From Propionibacterium australiense (GTDB lineage Bacteria > Actinomycetota > Actinomycetes > Propionibacteriales > Propionibacteriaceae), in contig NZ_RCIV01000003.1 of NCBI RefSeq assembly GCF_003666605.1, positions 62,001-126,000 on the forward strand: 64,000 bases of DNA, in the 5' to 3' direction. The notes beneath the pieces were generated by a model, which had not been told where the DNA came from, made no database searches, and saw only the letters and a program-made list of their open reading frames with translations. The position numbers and the translations under genes were made by a program. Of this stretch, positions 36,521-45,747 are shown one piece after another (positions within the stretch are counted from its first letter, which is position 1; each line of letters opens with the position of its first letter).

Positions 36521-37470
36521 GCACCTGGACAACCACAGCACTGCGCCCGGACGTGACGGGCAGCACGGCGTCGGGCCCGGACGGCGGCCACCTGGACGCG
36601 CTCGAGAACGAGACGATCCACATCATCCGCGAGGTCACGGCCGAGGCAGAACGGCCCGTCCTGCTGTTCTCGGGCGGCAAGGACTCGGTCGTTCTGCTGC
36701 ACATCGCCCGCAAAGCATTCTGGCCCGCTCCCCTGCCATTCGGCCTGCTGCACGTCGACACCGGCCACAACTTCCCCGAGGTCCTCGACTACCGCGACCG
36801 GGTCGTGGCCCGGTACGGGCTGCGGCTGGTCGTCGAGAGGGTCCAGGACTGGATCGACGACGGCCGTCTCATCGAGCGCCCCGACGGGACGCGCAACCCG
36901 CTGCAGACCCAGCCACTGCTCCACGCCATCGCCGCCGGCGGTTTCGACGCCGTCTACGGCGGGGGCCGCCGTGACGAGGAGAAGGCCCGCGCCAAGGAAC
37001 GGATCGTCTCCCTGCGGGACGCCTTCGGCCAGTGGAACCCGCGCAACCAGCGGCCCGAGCTGTGGGGGCTGTACAACACCCGCCACCTGCCCGGCGAGCA
37101 CGTGCGGGTCTTCCCGCTGTCGAACTGGACCGAACTGGACGTGTGGCGCTACGTCGTGCGCGAGGACATCGAGCTGCCCGGTCTCTACTTCGCCCACGAA
37201 CGGCAGGTGTTCCGGCGGGGCGGCATGTGGATGCCGGTGGGCCCCGTCACCGCCCCGCACGACGGCGAGCAGGTCGTCACGAGGACCGTGCGGTACCGGA
37301 CCGTGGGCGACATGTCGTGCACCGGTGCGGTGGAGTCGACGGCGGCCGATGCCGCGGCGGTCCTCGCGGAGGTGGCGGCCACGACGATCACCGAACGCGG
37401 GGCGACCCGCGCCGACGACAGGCTCTCCGAGGCCGCCATGGAGGACCGCAAGAAGGAAGGGTACTTCTGA
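36517..37470 (+). CDS. cysD: sulfate adenylyltransferase subunit 2
   Basis: Catalytic subunit of ATP sulfurylase, making APS from sulfate and ATP with CysN. The 317-aa protein has the PP-loop SGGKDSVVLLH and later FPLSNWTELDVWRYV and the C-terminal RKKEGYF. ATG 36517 overlaps cysH; its stop overlaps the cysN ATG by one base (TGATG). Confidence 0.95.
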   Translation: MSTWTTTALRPDVTGSTASGPDGGHLDALENETIHIIREVTAEAERPVLLFSGGKDSVVLLHIARKAFWPAPLPFGLLHVDTGHNFPEVLDYRDRVVARYGLRLVVERVQDWIDDGRLIERPDGTRNPLQTQPLLHAIAAGGFDAVYGGGRRDEEKARAKERIVSLRDAFGQWNPRNQRPELWGLYNTRHLPGEHVRVFPLSNWTELDVWRYVVREDIELPGLYFAHERQVFRRGGMWMPVGPVTAPHDGEQVVTRTVRYRTVGDMSCTGAVESTAADAAAVLAEVAATTITERGATRADDRLSEAAMEDRKKEGYF

Positions 37471-38717
37471 TGAGCGAACTGCTCCGCCTGGCAACGGCAG
37501 GCAGCGTCGACGACGGCAAGTCCACCCTCGTGGGGCGCCTGCTGGTCGACACGAAGAACATCATGATCGACCAGTACGCCGCCGTGGAGCGGGCCTCCGC
37601 CGACCGCGGGCTCGACCAGGCAGACCTGGCGCTGCTCACCGACGGGCTACGCGCCGAACGCGAGCAGGGCATCACGATCGACGTGGCCTACCGCTATTTC
37701 GCGACGCCCAACCGCACGTTCATTCTCGCCGACTGCCCGGGGCACGTGCAGTACACGCGCAACACGGTCACCGGCGCCTCCACGGCGCAGGTCATCATCA
37801 CCCTGGTGGACGTGCGCCACGGGGTGGTCGAGCAGACCCGCCGTCACCTCGCCGTGGCGGCACTACTGCGTGTCCCGCACGTGGTGGTGGCGGTCAACAA
37901 GATCGACCTGGTCGACTACGACCGTGGCGTCATCGACGAGGTCTGCGACCAGGTGCGCGCGGTCGGGGCCGGACTGGGCATCGACGAGCTGACGGTCATC
38001 CCGGTCAGTGCCCTGCTGGGCGACAATGTCGCAGAACGCTCCGACCGCACCCAGTGGTACGACGGGCCGAGCCTCATGGCCCACCTGGAGACGGTTCCCG
38101 TCGACGGCGGCGCGGACGGGCCCGGCAGGTTCCCCGTGCAGAACGTCCTGCGCCCCCAGTCGGGGGCGGGCGAGGAGTTCCGCGACTACCGCGGCTACGC
38201 GGGCCGGGTCGAGCGGGGTTCCTTCAGCGTCGGCGACGAGGTCCGTGTCCTGCCCGGCGGGCAGCGCACCACGGTCACCGGTGTCGACCTGCCAGGCGGC
38301 GGCTCGGGACGAACGGCCGGCGTCTCGGAGTCGGTGACGCTGCGCCTGGCGGACGACATCGACATCGCCCGCGGCGAGCTCATCGCCACCGAGCCGGTTC
38401 CCGAACCGGTGCGCCGACTGGACGCCCTGGTCTGCTGGCTGGGCGACCGCCCCCTGCGTACCGGGGACCGGCTGCTCGTCAAGCACACGACGAGAACCGT
38501 CACCGGCATGGTCACCGCCATCGGCGGCCGCCTGGACCTGTCCTCGTTCGAGGAGGAAGCGGCCGATGAACTCGGCCTCAACGACATCGGACGGATCAGC
38601 CTGACGCTCGCCGACCCGATCTGCCCCGATCCCTACGCCGACTCGCGGGCGACCGGCTCGTTCATCCTCATCCACCCCCAGGAAGGCGGCACCCTGGCGG
38701 CGGGCATGGTGGCCTGA
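37470..38717 (+). CDS. cysN: sulfate adenylyltransferase subunit 1 (GTPase)
   Basis: GTPase subunit that drives APS formation. At 415 aa it has the EF-Tu-like G motifs GSVDDGKSTLVGRL, the effector-type EQGITIDVAYRYF, DCPGHVQYTRN and NKIDLVD, followed by two beta-barrel domains. It lacks a fused APS-kinase domain, consistent with the APS-reductase pathway. Last gene of the cysHDN operon, with a strong palindromic terminator after it. Confidence 0.95.
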   Translation: MSELLRLATAGSVDDGKSTLVGRLLVDTKNIMIDQYAAVERASADRGLDQADLALLTDGLRAEREQGITIDVAYRYFATPNRTFILADCPGHVQYTRNTVTGASTAQVIITLVDVRHGVVEQTRRHLAVAALLRVPHVVVAVNKIDLVDYDRGVIDEVCDQVRAVGAGLGIDELTVIPVSALLGDNVAERSDRTQWYDGPSLMAHLETVPVDGGADGPGRFPVQNVLRPQSGAGEEFRDYRGYAGRVERGSFSVGDEVRVLPGGQRTTVTGVDLPGGGSGRTAGVSESVTLRLADDIDIARGELIATEPVPEPVRRLDALVCWLGDRPLRTGDRLLVKHTTRTVTGMVTAIGGRLDLSSFEEEAADELGLNDIGRISLTLADPICPDPYADSRATGSFILIHPQEGGTLAAGMVA

Positions 38718-38734
38718 GCGGGGCATCACGTGGC

Positions 38735-38774
38735 GAGCTGGGGGCGCGGGCCGTACGGCCCGCGCCCCCAGCTC
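38735..38774. terminator. bidirectional terminator between cysN and rne
   Basis: A perfect 40-nt palindrome: 38735-38754 (starting GAGCTGGGGGCGCGGG) is the exact reverse complement of 38755-38774. It lies 17 bp after cysN and 18 bp from the rne stop, in convergent orientation, so it can serve both. Confidence 0.85.
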
Positions 38775-38792
38775 ATCGCGGTGATCCGGCCC

Positions 38793-41468
38793 TCAGGAGC
38801 TCTTCTTCTTGCCGCCGCCCCGCCGGCCACGGCGATGACGCTCACCGCCGTCGGCCGGGGCCTGGCTGGCGACGGGTTCGTCGTGCCGGATGTAACCGCG
38901 GCCGCCGCAGGCCTCGCACTCGACGGTGAAGGCCTCGGCCAGCCCGGTGCCGATGCGCTTGCGCGTCAGCTGGACCAGGCCCAGGCTGGTGACCTCGCTC
39001 ACCTGATGGCGGGTGCGGTCACGCCCCAGGCACTCGACCAGCCGGCGCAGCAGCAGTTCGCGGTTGGCGGGCAGCACCATGTCGATGAAGTCGATGACGA
39101 CGATGCCGCCCAGGTCGCGCAGGCGCAGCTGGCGGACGATCTCCTCGGCGGCCTCGAGGTTGTTCTTGGTGACGGTCTCCTCGAGGTTGCCGCCCGAACC
39201 GGTGAACTTCCCGGTGTTGACGTCGATGACGGTCATGGCCTCGGTGCGGTCGATGACCAGGGAGCCGCCGGAGGGCAGGAAGACCTTGCGCTCGAGCGCC
39301 TTGGAGATCTGCTCGTCGATGCGGTACTCGGCGAAGGGATCGCCCTGCTCGCCGTCCCAGCGCTTCAGACGGTCGCGCAGGTTCGGCGCGACGTGCTCGA
39401 CGTAGGCCTCGATGGTGTCGAAGGCGTCGTTCGGGCCACCGTCACCGGCGACGACGAGCTCGGCGAAGTCCTCGGTGAACACGTCGCGGACGATGCGCAG
39501 GGTCAGGTCGGGCTCGGCGTAGAGCTGCTGTGGCGCATTGCCGGCGGCGACCTTCTTCTCGATGACCTCCCACTGGGCCTTGAGCCGTTCGACGTCGCGG
39601 CGCAGGTCGTCGGCCGAGACGCCCTCGGCCGCGGTGCGGACGATGACGGAACTGGACTCGTCCACGGCCTCGTTGATGATCTCCCGCAGCCGACGGCGCT
39701 CGGTGTCGGGCAGCTTGCGGCTGATGCCGGACAGGTGACCGTCCGGGGAGTAGACGACGTAGCGGCCGGGCAGCGAGACGTGCGCGGTCAGACGGGCGCC
39801 CTTGGCGCCGATCGGGTCCTTGCTCACCTGGACGAGCACGGCCTGGCCGGGCTTGAGGGCGGTCTCGATGGTGTGCGGGGCGCTCTTGTCGACCAGGGCG
39901 TCCCAGTTGACCTCGCCGGCGTAGAGCACGGCATTGCGGCCCCGGCCGATGTCGATGAAGGCGGCCTCCATGCTGGGCAGGACGTTCTGGACCTTGCCGA
40001 GGTAGATGTTGCCGATGAGCGAGGCCGAGGCCTTGCGGTCGACGTAGTGCTCGACGAGGACGTCGTCCTCGAGCACGGCCAGCTGGGTGTACTCCTCACG
40101 CTGGCGGATGACCATCTTGCGGTTGACGGACTCACGACGGGCGAGGAACTCGGCCTCGGTCAGGATCGGCGCACGGCGGCGTCCTGCGGCGCGGCCCTCC
40201 TTGCGGCGCTGACGCTTGGCCTCCAGGCGGGTCGAGCCCTCAATGCCCGTCACCTCGTCGACGGCGCTGTGGCGGGGCTCGCGGACGCGGACGACGACGT
40301 CGCTCGGGTCATCGTCGGAACCACCGGTGTCCTCGCCGCGGCGGCGGCGACGGCGGCGGCGACGGTGCTGGCCCTGACCGCTTTCAGCGGCGTCGGTCTC
40401 GGTGTCCTTGGACTCGTCCCTGCCTGCCTCGGCCCTCTCGTCGGACTCGCTCTCGGAGCCGTCCTCGTCGCTCCCGGCCCCTGGGCCGCGATGGCGGCGA
40501 CGGCCGCCCCTGCGGCGGCGACGGCGGCGCGCGGGCTGCTCCTCCTCGGCGTCATCGGAACCCTCGGCCGGACCGTCCTGGGTCTCCCCGCTCCGCCCGG
40601 CCCCGTCCTCCGGCTCACCGGGAGCGAGGGACTCGGCCTCGGGACCGTCCTGTGTCCCGGTCTCGGTCCGGGGCTGCTGGTCGCCGGCGATCGCGGCGGT
40701 CAAGGAGTCGAGGACGGCCTGCTTGTCGACCTCCTCGCCGGCTGCGCCGGGGCGGGGGGCCCGGCTCGCGGCCTCACGCTCGGCCTCGGCCAGCAGCGCA
40801 TCGACCTGATCGGCCGCGGACGCATCCTCCGCAGCGACGGTCCTGCGGCGACGACCGCGAGCGCTCGACGGTTCCGTCCTGTCCTGCTCCTCACCGCTGT
40901 CCGGCTCAGCGGGACCCTGCTCCCCGGCAGCGGTCTCGGCCTGGGCCGACCTGGTGCTCGACGAGCGGCGGCGAGCCGGTTTCTGCTCCCCGGTTCCCTG
41001 TTCGGCCGCGGATCGCTCCGCGGGCACCGGGAGGGTCCGCTGGGAGCCGGCAGCACCCTCCAGGGCCGGGGGCTCGGGGCCGGCCTCGAGCATGGCACGT
41101 TCGGCGGCGCGGTCGGCGGCCACCTCGTCCATGACGGCGGCGATGGCGGCGGCCACCGGGTCGAACCGTTCGGTCCCGGTCCCGGGGGCCGGGGCCTGCT
41201 CCGGCTCACCGGCCTCGGCGGTTTCGTCGACCGCCTCGCCCTGCCCGGCGGGCTCGGTGAGCTGCTCGGCGGGTTCTGCCGGATTGAGGTCCTCACCCGG
41301 TTCCTCGGCGGCGGATTCTGCTGCGGCGTCGGCCGGACCGGGAGTCGTCTCCGGTTCCGCGATGGCCTGGGGCGGGCCGGCCGGGCGGGTCTTGGCGCGC
41401 CGCCCGCGCGGAGGACGCGGCAGATCGTCGGAAACCGTGGCGTCGTCGGGCATCGTGTCATCGAGCAT
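38793..41468 (-). CDS. rne: ribonuclease E/G family endoribonuclease
   Basis: Main mRNA-decay and rRNA-processing endonuclease. The 891-aa protein has a roughly 430-residue disordered N-terminus rich in Glu, Pro and Ala with two Arg runs (around residues 315 and 370, RNA-binding-like), then the S1 domain (IYLGKVQNVLPSMEAAFIDI), the DNase-I-like catalytic part with VIDVNTGKFTGSGG and VIDFIDM, and the Zn-link CEACGGRGY. The scaffold lies N-terminal, as is usual in actinobacteria. ATG 41468. Confidence 0.94.
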   Translation of the reverse strand: MLDDTMPDDATVSDDLPRPPRGRRAKTRPAGPPQAIAEPETTPGPADAAAESAAEEPGEDLNPAEPAEQLTEPAGQGEAVDETAEAGEPEQAPAPGTGTERFDPVAAAIAAVMDEVAADRAAERAMLEAGPEPPALEGAAGSQRTLPVPAERSAAEQGTGEQKPARRRSSSTRSAQAETAAGEQGPAEPDSGEEQDRTEPSSARGRRRRTVAAEDASAADQVDALLAEAEREAASRAPRPGAAGEEVDKQAVLDSLTAAIAGDQQPRTETGTQDGPEAESLAPGEPEDGAGRSGETQDGPAEGSDDAEEEQPARRRRRRRGGRRRHRGPGAGSDEDGSESESDERAEAGRDESKDTETDAAESGQGQHRRRRRRRRRGEDTGGSDDDPSDVVVRVREPRHSAVDEVTGIEGSTRLEAKRQRRKEGRAAGRRRAPILTEAEFLARRESVNRKMVIRQREEYTQLAVLEDDVLVEHYVDRKASASLIGNIYLGKVQNVLPSMEAAFIDIGRGRNAVLYAGEVNWDALVDKSAPHTIETALKPGQAVLVQVSKDPIGAKGARLTAHVSLPGRYVVYSPDGHLSGISRKLPDTERRRLREIINEAVDESSSVIVRTAAEGVSADDLRRDVERLKAQWEVIEKKVAAGNAPQQLYAEPDLTLRIVRDVFTEDFAELVVAGDGGPNDAFDTIEAYVEHVAPNLRDRLKRWDGEQGDPFAEYRIDEQISKALERKVFLPSGGSLVIDRTEAMTVIDVNTGKFTGSGGNLEETVTKNNLEAAEEIVRQLRLRDLGGIVVIDFIDMVLPANRELLLRRLVECLGRDRTRHQVSEVTSLGLVQLTRKRIGTGLAEAFTVECEACGGRGYIRHDEPVASQAPADGGERHRRGRRGGGKKKSS

Positions 41469-41723
41469 GAAGGCTCCTCTTGCACCCGTGCGGGGTGCGT
41501 GTCAGCCGCATCCGCGCCGGATGGGGCACGTGTGCGGCAAAAGCTGGCGGCTCCCGCTGCGCCGGAATCCCCCGCGGTCGGCTCTCGCGTCGCGGTGAGG
41601 ATGCATCTGGCGTGCGGGCACGGGCGCTTGGTGGCCCTTACCTGGGGCCAAGTATGGCACATGCGCAGAGAAGCGAGCAGGACCAACGCGCCACCCGCGT
41701 CCGTCCCAGCCGGCCGGGCCCGC

Positions 41724-42482
41724 TCAGCCCTGCTGGCCGGCGGGGGCGCTGGAGTCCTCCGCCGCCGAGGGATCGGGCACGTCCAGCGGATCGCCGACCG
41801 AACCGTCGGACAGCAGCGGCCCCTGCCGCAGCCGCGTGAACAGTCCGGGGTGCTCCCCGCCCAGTCCGGGACGCAGCACGCGCAGCGCCGCCAGCACGTC
41901 GTCGGGTCGCACGAGCGGGGTGCCGTGGGTGACCCGGACCCGGACATGACCGTCGTCGTCGACCTGGGCCGACAGGACCGCCTGGCGCGCGTCGAAGACG
42001 CGCTCCCCCTTGCGCGTGATCCGGGAGACCTCGACGCGGTCCGCGGCGAGCAGTGCCCGGACCGCTGATTCGAGGTCCGGCCTCGCGACGTCACCGAGGT
42101 CGATCGCCCAGTCCGAGACCTGGAGCAGATCCGACAACGCGGGACGGTGCCTCTCGACGACGCGGAGCACCCGGAAACCGTCCGGCAGTGCGGCGTTGAG
42201 GTCCTCGCGCAGCTGGCCGGGGTCAAGCTTCTCGAGGACGGCGATGTCGGCGTACTCGGCGTACGAGGCGGCCGAGGTGGGGGCCGAGTTGGCGTAGCTG
42301 ATGCGCGGGTGCGGCGAGAAACCCGAGGAATAGGCCATCGGGACGCCGGCGCGTCGAAGCGCCCGCTCGAAGGCCCTGGAGAAGTCACGATGGGATGCGA
42401 ACCTGGCCACCCCGAGCTTGGAGTAGCTCAGGCGCAGGCGCTGCACCGGTGGCGGCTGACGCGGCGGTTCTCGACGGGGCAC
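41724..42482 (-). CDS. TIGR03936/DUF2344 family radical-SAM-associated protein
   Basis: A 252-aa protein that partners the TIGR03960 radical-SAM enzyme; in some bacteria the two are fused. Typical opening is RLRLSYSKLGVARFASHRDF then FERALRRAGVPMAYSSGFSP. Its role is unknown, possibly RNA modification given its neighbours. GTG 42482 was chosen because a TACCAT box (42489-42494) ends six bases before it, pointing to a leaderless transcript. A further in-frame upstream extension lacks homology. The 255 bp to rne hold no gene. Confidence 0.85.
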   Translation of the reverse strand: MPRREPPRQPPPVQRLRLSYSKLGVARFASHRDFSRAFERALRRAGVPMAYSSGFSPHPRISYANSAPTSAASYAEYADIAVLEKLDPGQLREDLNAALPDGFRVLRVVERHRPALSDLLQVSDWAIDLGDVARPDLESAVRALLAADRVEVSRITRKGERVFDARQAVLSAQVDDDGHVRVRVTHGTPLVRPDDVLAALRVLRPGLGGEHPGLFTRLRQGPLLSDGSVGDPLDVPDPSAAEDSSAPAGQQG

Positions 42483-42726
42483 CCACGTATGGTAGACGCC
42501 CGCAGACACCAGGGGGAACCCGTTTCCTCTCCCGCGTCCGGCCCGCACGGGAGGCCCGGTCACACGTCTCCCCGCGGACAGGACTGCCGACCTTGACGCG
42601 TCCGCCGCGAGATCGACTGGGCTCTTCCTGTCCCGGTGAACAGAACCCGCCCTGAAAGTGCTGTGAACCAACGAGCCACATGTGGTTGAAATCGCCACTA
42701 CTCGCTATCGTGTCGTCACCGACTCG

Positions 42727-43749
42727 ATGAAAGGAAAACAATTGGTCCCGGCCACCGCCTGGATCGTCACGATCATCCTGATCGTCGTCCTGCTGGCATT
42801 CGACTACTTCTTCCACGTCCGCAAGGCCCATGTGCCCTCCCTGCGGGAGGCCGGGATCTGGTCGGCCGTCTACATCGGCATCGCCCTCGTCTTCGGAGCC
42901 CTCGTGACCGTCCTGGGCGGAGCCGAGATGGGTGAGGAGTACTTCGCCGGGTACATCACCGAGAAGGCGCTCAGCGTCGACAATCTGTTCGTCTTCCTCA
43001 TCATCATGTCCAGCTTCGCCGTGCCCAGGGCGACCCAGCAGAAGGTGCTGCTGTTCGGCATCATCGTCTCGCTCATCGCCCGCACCGGCTTCATCCTCAT
43101 CGGTACGGCACTCATCGCGCACTTCACCTGGATCTTCTACATCTTCGGCATCGTCCTGTTCCTCACCGCGGGCCACACGCTGCGCTCGCACGGCGGGCAG
43201 GGGCGCGACGAGGCGGGCGAGAACGTCATGATCCAGCTGGCCCGCCGGTCGCTGCGTACGAGCAGCGACTACGACGGCGACCGTCTCGTCACGACCGTGG
43301 ACGGCCGCCGGACGCTCACTCCCCTCGTCGTCGTCATGGCGGCCATCGGCGGTACCGACATCCTGTTCGCGCTCGACTCGATCCCGGCCATCTTCGGCCT
43401 GACGCAGTCGACCTTCGTCGCCTTCACCGCGACGGTCATGTCGCTCCTCGGGCTGCGCCAGCTCTACTTCCTCATCGACGGGCTGCTCGACCGGCTCGTC
43501 TACCTCTCGTACGGCCTGGCCGGCATCCTCGCCTTCATCGGCGTGAAGCTGGTCCTGCACGCCCTGCACGAGAACAACCTGCCGTTCATCAACGGCGGGC
43601 AGCCGCTGCACGTCGCCGAGATCTCCACACCGTTCTCGCTCGGGGTGATCGTCACGATCCTTGCCGTCACGGTCACCGCCTCGCTGCTGGCACGGCGGGG
43701 CTCAGCCGAACGCGAGCGGGCACCCGAGGTGAGCACCCCGGTGCCGTGA
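42727..43749 (+). CDS. TerC family integral membrane protein
   Basis: A 340-aa protein with about nine transmembrane helices. Family motifs are YFAGYITEKALSVDNLFVFL (acidic residues within membrane helices, proposed metal ligands) and GGTDILFALDSIPAIFG. TerC/Alx-type proteins export Mn2+ or support metalation of secreted proteins. Start uncertain: ATG 42727 is given; a TTG five codons later has AAAGGA in good position, and a TTGAAA promoter-like box overlaps the longer frame. It interrupts the TIGR03960-TIGR03936 pair on the opposite strand. Confidence 0.88.
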   Translation: MKGKQLVPATAWIVTIILIVVLLAFDYFFHVRKAHVPSLREAGIWSAVYIGIALVFGALVTVLGGAEMGEEYFAGYITEKALSVDNLFVFLIIMSSFAVPRATQQKVLLFGIIVSLIARTGFILIGTALIAHFTWIFYIFGIVLFLTAGHTLRSHGGQGRDEAGENVMIQLARRSLRTSSDYDGDRLVTTVDGRRTLTPLVVVMAAIGGTDILFALDSIPAIFGLTQSTFVAFTATVMSLLGLRQLYFLIDGLLDRLVYLSYGLAGILAFIGVKLVLHALHENNLPFINGGQPLHVAEISTPFSLGVIVTILAVTVTASLLARRGSAERERAPEVSTPVP

Positions 43750-43758
43750 CGCGGCCCC

Positions 43759-45735
43759 TCAGGCCGCGCTGGCCCCGGTCCTCCTCCGCCTGGGCGGCAT
43801 GGGCGCCAGCGGGAGCAGGGTCGTCCCGGAGGGGCCCATCTCGATGTCGACACCGAACCGCGGGCAGACGCCGCAGTCCTTGCAGTCGTCCCAGCGGCAG
43901 TCCTCGATCTGCCGGGCCGCGCATCCGGCGACGTGCTCCTGCCACAGCCAGGTGCGGTCGAGCCCCGAGTCGAGGTGGTCCCAGGGCAGCACCTCGTGCT
44001 CGCCCCGCGGCCGCGTGGTGTACCAGGCGAGGTCGACACCGAGCGGCTCCAGCTCGATGAGCGCGCAGTCGACCCACCGCTGGTAGTCGAAGTGCTCGCG
44101 CCAGCCGTCGAAGCGCCCCCCGTCGAGCCAGACGGCCTCGATGACACGGCCCACCCGCCGGTCTCCTCGGGCCAGCAGACCCTCGACCTGACCCGGCTCG
44201 CCGTCGGCCCAGCGGATCGTGATGGCGCGGCTGAACCCGCGGTCTGAGCGCACCGCCTCCCGCAGCACGCCGATGCGGTGGTCGATGAGTTCGGCATCGG
44301 CCTGTTCGGCCCACTGGAAGGGGGTGTGTGCCTTGGGCACGAACCCGCCGATCGAGACGGTGCACGAGATGTCACGCCGCCCGGTGATCTCGCGGCCCGT
44401 TTCGACGACACGGTGGGCCAGGCGGGCGATGGCGAGCATGTCCTCATCGGTCTCGGTGGGCAGACCGCACATGAAGTACATCTTCACCGAACGCCAGCCC
44501 TGGCTGAAGGCGGCCGAGACGGTCGTCATGAGGTCGTCCTCGCTGACGTTCTTGTTGATGACGGCCCGCATGCGTTCCGAACCGGCCTCAGGAGCGATCG
44601 TCAGCCCCGAGCGGCGTCCGCCCCGTGACAGCTCGCGGGCCAGATCGACGTTGAAGGCGTCGACGCGGGTACTCGGGATGGACAGCGAGACGTTGCTGCC
44701 CTCGTAGCGGTCGGCCAGCTGATGGGTGATCTCGGTGATCTCGGTGTGGTCGGCACTCGACAGGCTGAGCAGCCCGATCTCCTCGTGCCCCGTCGCCCGC
44801 AGGCCGCCATCGACCATGGCGCCGATGGTGGCGAGGGAACGCTCACGCACCGGGCGGGTGATCATCCCGGCCTGGCAGAACCGGCAACCGCGGGTGCAGC
44901 CGCGGAAGATCTCGGCCGAGTAGCGCTCGTGGATGGTCTCGGCGAGCGGGACGATCGGGGCCTTCGGATAGGGCCAGTCATCGAGGTCGGTGAGCACCCA
45001 GCGCTCCACCGATGTGGGCACGCCGTCCCGGTTCGGGCTGATGCGGGTGATCGCGCCGTCGGAGCCGTACGCGACGTCGTAGAAGCGCGGCACGTAGAAC
45101 CTGCCGGTGGCGGCCAGGGTCTCGAGGACCCCGTCGCGTCCACCGGGGCAGCCGGCCAGACGCCACTGGCGGACGATGCGTGACAGCTCGATGACCGCCT
45201 CCTCGCCGTCGCCGAGGACGACGACGTCGACGAAGTCGGCGATCGGCTCGGGGTTGAACGCGCAGTGCCCGCCGACGAGGACGATCGGGTCGTCCATGGT
45301 GCGCTCCGCACTGTGGATCGGGATGCCGGCCAGGTCGAGGGCGTTGAGCAGATTGGTGTAGCCGAGCTCGGTGCTCAGGCTGATGCCGAGCACGTCGTAG
45401 GCCCTGACCGGGCGGTGGCTCTCCAGGGTGAACTGCGGCAGGCCGTGGGCGCGCATGAGTTCCTCGAGATCGGGCCAGACGCTGAAGCTGCGCTCGGCGC
45501 TCGCCCAGCCGAGTTCGTTGATGACCTCGTAGAGGATGGCCAGGCCCTGGTTGGGCTGGCCGACGCCGTAGGTGTCGGGGTACATGAGCACCCAGTGCAC
45601 CTGTGCGTCGTCCCACTCGCGGCTCTGCGCATTGATCTCGCCGCCGACGTATTGCACGGGCGTTGAGACCCGGGCCAGCAGCGGGCTCAGCTCGTCGAGG
45701 AGCCCGGCCGGGGCGGGGCGCAGCTGCTCAGTCAT
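43759..45735 (-). CDS. TIGR03960 family B12-binding-domain radical SAM protein
   Basis: A 658-aa radical-SAM protein with an N-terminal cobalamin-binding-like domain (WVLMYPDTYGVGQPNQGL) and the cluster motif GCTRGCRFCQAG (CxxxCxxC) near residue 285. The C-terminal part has a further Cys-rich segment, DCRWDDCKDCGVCPRFG. The reaction is unknown. Association with rne and ribosomal genes suggests a translation- or RNA-linked role, by inference. It ends 9 bp from the convergent terC stop. Confidence 0.9.
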   Translation of the reverse strand: MTEQLRPAPAGLLDELSPLLARVSTPVQYVGGEINAQSREWDDAQVHWVLMYPDTYGVGQPNQGLAILYEVINELGWASAERSFSVWPDLEELMRAHGLPQFTLESHRPVRAYDVLGISLSTELGYTNLLNALDLAGIPIHSAERTMDDPIVLVGGHCAFNPEPIADFVDVVVLGDGEEAVIELSRIVRQWRLAGCPGGRDGVLETLAATGRFYVPRFYDVAYGSDGAITRISPNRDGVPTSVERWVLTDLDDWPYPKAPIVPLAETIHERYSAEIFRGCTRGCRFCQAGMITRPVRERSLATIGAMVDGGLRATGHEEIGLLSLSSADHTEITEITHQLADRYEGSNVSLSIPSTRVDAFNVDLARELSRGGRRSGLTIAPEAGSERMRAVINKNVSEDDLMTTVSAAFSQGWRSVKMYFMCGLPTETDEDMLAIARLAHRVVETGREITGRRDISCTVSIGGFVPKAHTPFQWAEQADAELIDHRIGVLREAVRSDRGFSRAITIRWADGEPGQVEGLLARGDRRVGRVIEAVWLDGGRFDGWREHFDYQRWVDCALIELEPLGVDLAWYTTRPRGEHEVLPWDHLDSGLDRTWLWQEHVAGCAARQIEDCRWDDCKDCGVCPRFGVDIEMGPSGTTLLPLAPMPPRRRRTGASAA

Positions 45736-45747
45736 TCATTCCTCCTG

